From Chitinophaga pinensis (GTDB taxonomy: Bacteria > Bacteroidota > Bacteroidia > Chitinophagales > Chitinophagaceae), in assembly GCA_943324055.2 (NCBI GenBank), contig CALPKD020000131.1, positions 1-5,035 of the forward strand: a stretch of DNA of 5,035 bases, read 5' to 3'. Both the position numbers and the translations under genes were made by a program. Shown one piece after another: positions 1 through 5,035 of the stretch; the stretch's first letter is position 1, and the number at the start of each line of letters is the position of its first letter. The notes beneath the pieces were generated by a model. The model was not told the DNA's origin, ran no database searches, and worked only from the letters and a program-made list of their open reading frames with translations.

Positions 1-291
1 AAGATCTGCACCCATTGGCAAAATATACATTCCAATTCTTTCGCCAGTATAATATACTGCAGAAGTATTAATATTATTCTGTTCAATGGAAGCTACAATT
101 TCGGCACTTAAATAATTATCAGGAAGTGCAGTACAATAACTTGAACTTACGCCCCAAGTAGATAATGCATTTGCGACATTCAATTCTGCACCACCTACAA
201 ATACTGGCATGGTTTGGCTTTTAATCCATTCTTGCTGAAGTGCTGGTGAAAGACGAAGTAAGAGCTCGCCAAAACAAAAAATTTTATTCAT
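1..291 (-). CDS. kdgK: 2-keto-3-deoxygluconate kinase, N-terminal part (cut by window edge)
   Basis: PfkB/ribokinase-family sugar kinase, predicted to phosphorylate 2-keto-3-deoxygluconate (KDG) to 2-keto-3-deoxy-6-phosphogluconate with ATP in the cytoplasm, the step after UxaA. I translated it by hand from the ATG at 291-289; 97 residues are visible and the frame stays open to the left edge. The protein opens with MNKIFCFGELLLRLSP, the usual first beta strand with the FGE-LLRLSP signature. GGAELNVANAL at residues 34-44 is the PfkB N-terminal substrate-binding motif, and GERIGMYILPMGA at 83-95 resembles the KDG-kinase lid region. The C-terminal PfkB signature with the catalytic Asp lies outside the window. 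Family members run to roughly 310-340 residues, so about two thirds is missing. Its place after uxaB-uxaA-uxaC favours KDG over fructose or ribose as substrate. The 118-base gap before it holds an operator-like palindrome, so it may have its own promoter. No Shine-Dalgarno box precedes the start. Confidence 0.88.
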   Translation of the reverse strand, partial: MNKIFCFGELLLRLSPALQQEWIKSQTMPVFVGGAELNVANALSTWGVSSSYCTALPDNYLSAEIVASIEQNNINTSAVYYTGERIGMYILPMGADL

Positions 292-302
292 AATTAATTA
301 AG

Positions 303-310
303 CAAATTTA
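303..310 (-). promoter_or_regulatory. Possible Bacteroidota -7 element for kdgK
   Basis: Read on the minus strand, TAAATTTG matches the TAnnTTTG -7 consensus known for the Bacteroidota primary sigma factor. It lies just downstream of the palindrome at 317-330, which would then sit between the -33 and -7 boxes, a classic place for repression. Against it: I see no TTG or TTTG about 19-21 bases upstream, and transcription would begin only a few bases before the kdgK ATG at 291. In such an AT-rich spacer a chance match is quite possible. Confidence 0.25.
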
Positions 311-316
311 CCGGAA

Positions 317-330
317 CGATAACGTTATCG
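317..330. promoter_or_regulatory. LacI-family-type operator palindrome upstream of kdgK
   Basis: CGATAACGTTATCG is a perfect 14-base palindrome of even length centred on a CG step, the layout known for many LacI/GalR-family operators. It lies in the 118-base spacer between the uxaC stop (410-412) and the kdgK start (291-289), 25 bases before the kdgK ATG. Unlike most of this spacer it is not simple A/T sequence, which makes chance less likely. I infer that a LacI-family regulator answering to a hexuronate or pathway intermediate binds here and controls kdgK and genes beyond it. No regulator gene is in the window, so neither the regulator nor its effector can be named. Confidence 0.65.
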
Positions 331-350
331 CTAATTCCCCGTCATTCGTT

Positions 351-375
351 ATTTCATTCTATGTGAAAATGAAAT
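351..375. repeat. AT-rich inverted repeat in the uxaC-kdgK spacer
   Basis: ATTTCATT at 351-358 and AATGAAAT at 368-375 are exact reverse complements separated by 9 bases. RNA from the minus strand could form an 8-base-pair stem 35 bases after the uxaC stop codon. The stem has only one G-C pair, and no run of U follows in either direction, so it is a poor intrinsic terminator. It could instead be a second protein-binding site, a weak processing hairpin, or chance. Confidence 0.35.
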
Positions 376-400
376 TACTATGTTCGGCGTTTAAATCAAA
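370..400 (-). promoter_or_regulatory. Weak candidate promoter between uxaC and kdgK
   Basis: On the minus strand a TTTG at 400-397 is followed after 19 bases by TAATTTCA at 377-370. The spacing fits the Bacteroidota -33/-7 layout, but the second box matches the TAnnTTTG consensus only in its first six positions. If used, the operator-like palindrome at 317-330 would lie about 40 bases downstream of the -7 box, within the leader, where a bound repressor could block elongation. This is an alternative to the better -7 match at 303-310. Confidence 0.2.
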
Positions 401-409
401 ATAAAACAT

Positions 410-1813
410 CTATTCCCAGCCAAAATATTGATTTGCATTGTTAAAGCTAATGTCTTGAATAATCTTGCCAATCCAAGCTGTATCGTTTGGTAATTCACCT
501 TGTTCTATTTCATTACCAAACATATTACATACAATACGACGGAAATACTCATGTCTTGGGTAGGACAAGAAACTTCTTGAATCAGTCAACATACCTACAA
601 AACGGCTCACCAAACTCATATTGCTCAATGCGTTTAACTGACGCTCAATGCCGTCTTTTTGGTCCAAAAACCACCAACCACTTCCAAACTGAACCTTTCC
701 CGCAACGCTTCCGTCGTTGAAATTCCCAATCATAGTTGCCATTAATTCATTATCTGCCGGATTTAGGTTGTAAATAATAGTTTTAGCTAATTTATCATCT
801 GAATCCAACTTATTTAAAAACCTAGATAATGCAGCAGCTTGTGAAAAATCGCCAATGCTATCCCATCCTGTATCTGCACCAAGTTGCTGCATCATACGGC
901 TGTTATTATTACGTAAGGCACCTAAATGATATTGTTGAATCCAACCCTTTTCCCAATCCCATTCTGCAAAGTGTAAAAGCATACAACTCTTAAACTTACG
1001 CTGCTCTATATTGTTCAAGGATTTGCCACCATGCACTTTTGTAAAAATTGCTTCAATTTCACTACCCGTAAATTCCTCCGCATAAATCTCCTCTAAACCA
1101 TGGTCACTCACACTGCAACCCATACTTGCAAAATAGTCGTGTCTATTTTGTAATGCAAATAAGAAGTCTTCAAAATTGGAAATCGACAAATTCGTAGCTG
1201 CCTCTAGTTTTTTAATATAGGCAATAAAATTTTCAGCATTACTTACTTCCATCGCTTTATCCGGTCGGAATGCAGGAAATACTTTTACCTCAAAATTGCT
1301 GTCGGTAATTTTTTTATGATGTTCTAATGAATCAATTGGATCGTCTGTGGTGCAGATCACCTTCACATTCATTTTTCGAATTAAATTTTTTGTACTGAAC
1401 GCAGGCTGAATCAATTGAGCAGTCGCATTTTCATAAATACCTTGTGCAGACTTTGTATTTAGAATTTCATGAATTCCAAAATAACGCTGTAACTCCAAGT
1501 GCGTCCAGTGATACAAAGGATTTCTCATGGTGTATGGAACCGTTCCTGCCCATTGATTAAATTTTTCAATATCGGGTTTGTCTCCAGTACAATAAGCCTC
1601 GTTTATTCCGTTAGTCCGCATCGCCCTCCATTTGTAGTGGTCCCCTGCAAGCCATGCTTGCGTTAAGTTGTCAAAGCGAATATCGTCCGCAATTTGTTGT
1701 GGAGATAAATGACAGTGATAATCAATGATTGGCATTGCTTTTGCAAAATCATGATATAAAGTTTGGGCCGTTTTGGTTTGCAATAAAAAATGCTCGTCCA
1801 TGAATGGTTTCAT
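410..1813 (-). CDS. uxaC: Glucuronate/galacturonate isomerase (uronate isomerase)
   Basis: Cytoplasmic uronate isomerase (EC 5.3.1.12) of the amidohydrolase-related TIM-barrel superfamily. It converts D-galacturonate to D-tagaturonate, and D-glucuronate to D-fructuronate, the entry step of the pathway. At 467 residues it matches the roughly 470 of E. coli UxaC and aligns from the first residues (MKPFM here, MTPFM there). Visible landmarks: DYHCHL at 31-36 with metal-ligand histidines 33 and 35; GDHYKWRAMRTNG at 57-69; NPLYHWTHLEL at 98-108; CTTDDPIDSLEHH at 154-166; QQYHLGALRNNN at 293-304; FGSGWWFLDQKDG at 376-388; and MLTDSRSFLSYPRHEYFRR at 408-426, where Asp411 is the likely barrel-end catalytic aspartate. 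No key residue looks lost. No signal peptide is seen. The start codon follows the uxaA stop by 19 AT-rich bases without a Shine-Dalgarno box, so the two are probably one transcript. Met5 is a possible alternative start, but the alignment favours Met1. Confidence 0.97.
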   Translation of the reverse strand: MKPFMDEHFLLQTKTAQTLYHDFAKAMPIIDYHCHLSPQQIADDIRFDNLTQAWLAGDHYKWRAMRTNGINEAYCTGDKPDIEKFNQWAGTVPYTMRNPLYHWTHLELQRYFGIHEILNTKSAQGIYENATAQLIQPAFSTKNLIRKMNVKVICTTDDPIDSLEHHKKITDSNFEVKVFPAFRPDKAMEVSNAENFIAYIKKLEAATNLSISNFEDFLFALQNRHDYFASMGCSVSDHGLEEIYAEEFTGSEIEAIFTKVHGGKSLNNIEQRKFKSCMLLHFAEWDWEKGWIQQYHLGALRNNNSRMMQQLGADTGWDSIGDFSQAAALSRFLNKLDSDDKLAKTIIYNLNPADNELMATMIGNFNDGSVAGKVQFGSGWWFLDQKDGIERQLNALSNMSLVSRFVGMLTDSRSFLSYPRHEYFRRIVCNMFGNEIEQGELPNDTAWIGKIIQDISFNNANQYFGWE

Positions 1814-1832
1814 ACAATCTTTAATTTATAAA

Positions 1833-3479
1833 TTATAAACTCACTCCACGTTTCCATGGAATAAAGTCATCTTGGTTTAATAATACAGCCTTAGGGATTT
1901 CTAAACCACTTGCGGCTTGGATACAATATTCTAAAATTTCAATTCCCATTTGTTCAATCGTTTTTTCACCCTCTATAATAGGTCCTGTGTTAATGTCAAT
2001 GATATCTTTCATTCTTGTAGCCAATATTGTATTGCTTGCTACTTTAATAGTTGGGCAAACTGGATTACCGGTAGGCGTACCTAATCCAGTGGTAAATAAG
2101 ATAAGCGTCGCGCCGGATGCAGCTTTCCCCGTAGTCGCTTCCACATCATTTCCTGGAGTACACACCAAACTTAAGCCTGGCTTAGTAGCAGGCTCGGTAT
2201 AGTCAAGCACATCCACTATTGGCGCATTACCGCCCTTCTTTGCCGCACCTGCCGACTTAATAGCATCAGTTATTAAACCATCTTTAATATTACCAGGAGA
2301 AGGATTCATGTGGAACCCAGACCCTACCTCTAATGCGGACTGGTTATAGGTACGCATTAAATGAATAAATTTATTAGCTGCTGCTGGGTCAATGGTTCTG
2401 TTAATTAGTTCTTGTTCTACTCCACACAATTCAGGAAATTCTGCTAGTAATACCTTGCCGCCTAATCCAACAAGTAAATCCGCGCAATAACCCACTGCAG
2501 GATTCGCAGAAATACCGCTAAAGCCATCACTACCACCGCACTTTACACCAATCGTTAATTTGTCTAAGCTAGCAGGTTGCCTAGTTTGCTTATTGGCTTC
2601 GATCAATCCTACAAAGGTTTGCTGAATAGCACGTGCAATTAGGTCTGATTCACTAATCGATTGCTGTTGTTCAAATATATATAAAGGCTTATTAAAATTC
2701 GGGTTGTGTAACTTAATATCATTTTGCAAATCCTGCGACTGCAAATTTTGACATCCTAAACTTAACACGGTTATCCCTGCTACATTTGGATGATCTGCGT
2801 AAGCTGCTAATAATTTACTTAATACAGCAGCATCTTGCCTAATACCACCGCAGCCCCCCTGGTGATTTAAAAATTTAATGCCATCAATATTTTTAAATAC
2901 TCTATTTGAAGTTTTTATACTTGCATTTAATTGAATCAGCCCATTTGGATCAATGGTTTCCCCTGCTTCAAATGCTTTTACTAAACTATGCGTAAACGCT
3001 TTGTATTTTGGCGTATCCGCATAGCCTAACTCATTGTGAAGTGCTTCCTTTATTACATCCAGATTCCTGTTTTCACAAAATACAGTTGGAATAAATAACC
3101 AATAATTTGCGGTACCTACTCGGCCATCTTCACGGTGGTACCCTAGGAAAGTTCTGTTTGCAAACGCACTCACATCGGGCGCCTGCCATTGATAATTATA
3201 GGGCTTAAACTGGAACGGTTCTGCTGCATGATGTAAATTTTCAGTACTCATTCTGGTACCTGAAAGTACCGGCTGTGTCAGTTTGCCTACCAATACGCCG
3301 TACATAAAAATCTCTGCATCCTTTGCCATATCCTGCATATAAAATTTATGCTTTGCAGGTACGGCTTCAAGTAATATATAACTATTGTCTTCGAATTGGA
3401 TTGACTGATCCTTAGCCAGTGGTTGTAGGGCTACTAATACATTGTCCACTGGATGCACTTTTAATACAAGTTGTTTCAT
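1833..3479 (-). CDS. uxaA: Altronate dehydratase
   Basis: Altronate dehydratase (EC 4.2.1.7) of the UxaA/GarD family, an iron-dependent cytoplasmic enzyme that removes water from D-altronate to give 2-keto-3-deoxygluconate. Of 548 residues, about 1-85 form the N-terminal SAF domain (VDNVLVAL at 11-18, HKFYM at 44-48, YGVLVGKLTQPV at 60-71), joined by a linker to the catalytic UxaA domain. Motifs there: GRVGTANYWLFIPTVFCENRN at 119-139 (in part), HQGGCGGIRQDA at 206-217, SLGCQN at 240-245, KCGGSDGFSGISANPAVGY at 313-331, FPELCGVEQEL at 348-358, MNPSPGNIKDGLITDAIKSA at 391-410, and FTTGLGTPTGNP at 462-473. Conserved cysteines at 210, 243, 314 and 352 are present. The SAF domain has STEN at 78-81 where, as I recall, E. 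coli-type enzymes have HTHN; from memory Bacteroides homologues show a similar change. It is longer than E. coli UxaA (about 495). It starts 3 bases after the uxaB stop, so co-expression is near certain. Confidence 0.96.
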   Translation of the reverse strand: MKQLVLKVHPVDNVLVALQPLAKDQSIQFEDNSYILLEAVPAKHKFYMQDMAKDAEIFMYGVLVGKLTQPVLSGTRMSTENLHHAAEPFQFKPYNYQWQAPDVSAFANRTFLGYHREDGRVGTANYWLFIPTVFCENRNLDVIKEALHNELGYADTPKYKAFTHSLVKAFEAGETIDPNGLIQLNASIKTSNRVFKNIDGIKFLNHQGGCGGIRQDAAVLSKLLAAYADHPNVAGITVLSLGCQNLQSQDLQNDIKLHNPNFNKPLYIFEQQQSISESDLIARAIQQTFVGLIEANKQTRQPASLDKLTIGVKCGGSDGFSGISANPAVGYCADLLVGLGGKVLLAEFPELCGVEQELINRTIDPAAANKFIHLMRTYNQSALEVGSGFHMNPSPGNIKDGLITDAIKSAGAAKKGGNAPIVDVLDYTEPATKPGLSLVCTPGNDVEATTGKAASGATLILFTTGLGTPTGNPVCPTIKVASNTILATRMKDIIDINTGPIIEGEKTIEQMGIEILEYCIQAASGLEIPKAVLLNQDDFIPWKRGVSL

Positions 3480-3482
3480 ATG

Positions 3483-4883
3483 TTAAATGCTTTTATTATT
3501 TACAAATTCGGCAAGCACTGTATTCATTCCCTTTAATTTTATTTGATCCACCCAATACAATACCGATTGTTCAAATTTAATATCACTTGAAAAAGTTTGA
3601 ATCGAAACAGAGGCGCTATCCTGTGCTTGTTGATAGATATAAAAAGCTGCAAAACCCAAACTCATGCCGTTTGCGGGCGTACCATTTATTGTGCTATACT
3701 TTTCGATCAATGGCGCATTGCGCATTTTCATTTTGTCCGAAAAATTAGATGCAATACTAGTCCACTTATGTTCGATGGTAGGATTACAAAAACGATCCAC
3801 TACACTATTCCCAAACGAGATGGCTTCTTGCAAAGTAATATCCTCATTTACGACACAGTGTGCAATTTCATTTTTCAATACCGTTTCCATGTATTTTCTA
3901 AAAGCAGCATTCTCCATGGCTTCCTTCACTGTTTCAAAACCTGCTAGTAAAGCAACCCCGCAACAAAAAGTATGCGTTCCATTTAATAAACGCAGTTTTA
4001 GTTCTCTGAACTTTAAAATGGACGGAGCGATTACAATACTTGAATCAGTCTGCGCAAATGAAAGCAGTTCCTTAGTATGAGTCTTTTTTGTTTCAATCGC
4101 CCACAATGCAAATGGCTCACTGCTAATTAATAAATGATCCTTGTATCCTAATTTTTGCTCTACTTGTAATTGTTCGGCTGCCGACAATTTTCCTGGCACA
4201 ATGCGGTCTACTAATGTGTTACAAAAATCATTTGCAATTGGAATCCATTCTATAAAATCAGCGGGTAACTCATTTGCAACAGCCAAATCCAATATAATTT
4301 GTTGTAAAATTATTCCATTATCTGGAACTAATTCAGTTGGCAAAATAACGAGTCCGCAAGTGTTCTTCTCATTTGAAAAATGCTTCCATCTTTCAAATAG
4401 AACACTTAACAACTTACCTGGAAAAGAATTTGGTGGGCTGGTGTTTATCTTATCACTTGCGTCATACACTAAACCTGCCTCAGTTGTATTTGAGATTACT
4501 ATTTTTAATTCGGGAGATTTTGCCAAAGTAATTATTTCATTCCACTGGCTACTTGCCGAAACGACTCTACTTACCGAAGTATTCACGACCAACTCGTCTA
4601 TCTGCTTGCCATTTAATATACCTTTAATTATATGCGTAAATAGCGCATCCTGCTGCTCAAATTCGTTTACAGTGCCCGTACTAGTTGACTTTACAATTAC
4701 AATACTTCCGTTAAATACACCAAGCTTATTTGCTTTGTCAATGAAATAATCTGGCAATCCCCTAAGTAGCACACCCGTGCCAAATTGTAATACTTTTTCA
4801 GGCAGCAATTTAATTGGCCCATTCTGCGCCTCGTACAATCCCTTGTTTAAAACTGATTTTATTTCCATGCTATGCTTGTCCAT
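3483..4883 (-). CDS. uxaB: Tagaturonate reductase (altronate oxidoreductase)
   Basis: NADH-dependent tagaturonate reductase (EC 1.1.1.58) of the polyol-specific long-chain (mannitol) dehydrogenase family; it reduces D-tagaturonate to D-altronate in the cytoplasm. The 466 residues show the N-terminal Rossmann domain with VLQFGTGVLLRG at 31-42 as the nucleotide-binding loop. SNTTEAGLVYDASDK follows at 131-145, close to the SNTTEAGISY of E. coli UxaB. Then come LPTELVPDNG at 181-190 and NDFCNTLVDRIVPG at 218-231. The C-terminal helical domain carries the family's catalytic K-x4-N-x2-H motif: Lys296, Asn301, His304. The SNTTEAG match and the uxaA-uxaC neighbours favour tagaturonate over fructuronate (UxuB) or mannitol. 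E. coli UxaB has 483 residues, so the length is normal. The ATG at 4883-4881 directly follows a TAA stop of the preceding gene, suggesting coupled translation. Met6 is an alternative start that would leave a 15-base gap; I keep Met1 because the abutting arrangement is common in operons. Confidence 0.95.
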   Translation of the reverse strand: MDKHSMEIKSVLNKGLYEAQNGPIKLLPEKVLQFGTGVLLRGLPDYFIDKANKLGVFNGSIVIVKSTSTGTVNEFEQQDALFTHIIKGILNGKQIDELVVNTSVSRVVSASSQWNEIITLAKSPELKIVISNTTEAGLVYDASDKINTSPPNSFPGKLLSVLFERWKHFSNEKNTCGLVILPTELVPDNGIILQQIILDLAVANELPADFIEWIPIANDFCNTLVDRIVPGKLSAAEQLQVEQKLGYKDHLLISSEPFALWAIETKKTHTKELLSFAQTDSSIVIAPSILKFRELKLRLLNGTHTFCCGVALLAGFETVKEAMENAAFRKYMETVLKNEIAHCVVNEDITLQEAISFGNSVVDRFCNPTIEHKWTSIASNFSDKMKMRNAPLIEKYSTINGTPANGMSLGFAAFYIYQQAQDSASVSIQTFSSDIKFEQSVLYWVDQIKLKGMNTVLAEFVNNKSI

Positions 4884-5035
4884 TTATTGAGCGATTGGAT
4901 TCCAATTGTTTTTGAATACCCATGCAGCATTTATTTCATTTGCTGATGGATTACCAAACGCTGTATTTAAATTATTTTTATAAAAACCGGCGACGCTATT
5001 TACTTTATCACAATTGTAATAATAAATTCGTCTTC
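4884..5035 (-). CDS. C-terminal end of an unidentified protein (cut by window edge)
   Basis: The minus-strand frame ending at the TAA in 4886-4884 is open to the right edge and gives the last 49 residues of a protein, from RRIYYYNCDKV to the end NNWNPIAQ. I do not recognise the family. The stretch is rich in Asn (12 of 49) and aromatic residues, with no hydrophobic membrane segment and no evident type IX secretion sorting tail. An Asn-rich, Tyr-rich make-up is common in secreted carbohydrate-active proteins, including beta-helix pectinases. Such a protein would suit a galacturonate operon, but this is only a guess from context. Its stop codon abuts the uxaB start with no spacer, so it is very probably the preceding gene of the same operon. 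A chance open frame of 49 codons cannot be excluded from this fragment alone. Confidence 0.65.
   Translation of the reverse strand, partial: RRIYYYNCDKVNSVAGFYKNNLNTAFGNPSANEINAAWVFKNNWNPIAQ

Noticed and set aside
351..375. An intrinsic terminator after uxaC.
   Set aside because: The stem is almost all A-T and no T-run follows on the minus strand; the next bases are a mixed, G-containing sequence.
487..720. A 77-codon plus-strand frame.
   Set aside because: It is antisense to the conserved C-terminal region of uxaC and has no domain signature.
1814..1832. A promoter or regulatory site between uxaA and uxaC.
   Set aside because: The spacer is only 19 AT-rich bases with no palindrome or promoter boxes; it is best read as an operon junction and translation leader.
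1987..2202. A 71-codon plus-strand frame with a hydrophobic start, resembling a small membrane protein.
   Set aside because: It is antisense to the well-conserved C-terminal motifs of uxaA (around the FTTGLGTPTGNP segment). The hydrophobicity follows from the complementary codons.
3597..4080. Two overlapping plus-strand frames (3597-3947 and 3664-4080).
   Set aside because: Both are antisense to the conserved catalytic half of uxaB, overlap each other in different frames, and show no family features.
4141..4749. A 202-codon open frame on the plus strand.
   Set aside because: It lies wholly inside uxaB on the opposite strand, and uxaB is strongly supported by family motifs. The plus-strand protein is Ser/Thr/Phe/Ile-rich with no recognisable domain, as expected of an antisense shadow.
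4894..4906. ATTGGATTCCAAT, a 13-base palindrome about 10 bases upstream of the uxaB start, considered as an operator.
   Set aside because: It lies within the coding end of the upstream gene, has an odd centre without the LacI-type CG, and encodes ordinary residues near the C-terminus. Chance is the simpler reading.

Overview
This AT-rich window carries one single-direction gene block, all on the minus strand, that encodes the isomerase route for breakdown of hexuronates, chiefly D-galacturonate from pectin. The close gene spacing, AT-rich leaders without Shine-Dalgarno boxes, and protein details (for example an altronate dehydratase of about 550 residues ending in a DDFIPWKRGVSL tail, as I recall from Bacteroides proteins) suggest a member of the Bacteroidota. 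A Chitinophagaceae-like organism is my guess; no marker gene here fixes the genus.

Layout in order of transcription, from high to low coordinates: (1) 5035-4884, the last 49 codons of an unidentified gene, whose stop codon directly abuts the next start. (2) 4883-3483, uxaB, tagaturonate reductase. (3) 3479-1833, uxaA, altronate dehydratase, after a 3-base gap. (4) 1813-410, uxaC, glucuronate/galacturonate isomerase, after a 19-base gap. (5) A 118-base spacer (409-292) with a perfect 14-base palindrome of LacI-operator type and an AT-rich inverted repeat. (6) 291-1, the first 97 codons of kdgK, 2-keto-3-deoxygluconate kinase, cut by the window edge.

Together these make a nearly complete pathway: galacturonate to tagaturonate (UxaC), to altronate (UxaB), to 2-keto-3-deoxygluconate (UxaA), to 2-keto-3-deoxy-6-phosphogluconate (KdgK). 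The aldolase (kdgA/eda) that would finish the route to pyruvate and glyceraldehyde-3-phosphate is not in view and may lie past the left edge. The three uxa genes look intact and conserved. No mobile element, CRISPR array, tRNA or rRNA was seen.

I found no evidence for an undescribed system. The points most worth a second look are the operator-like palindrome placed inside the gene block just ahead of kdgK, and the identity of the cut-off gene upstream of uxaB.
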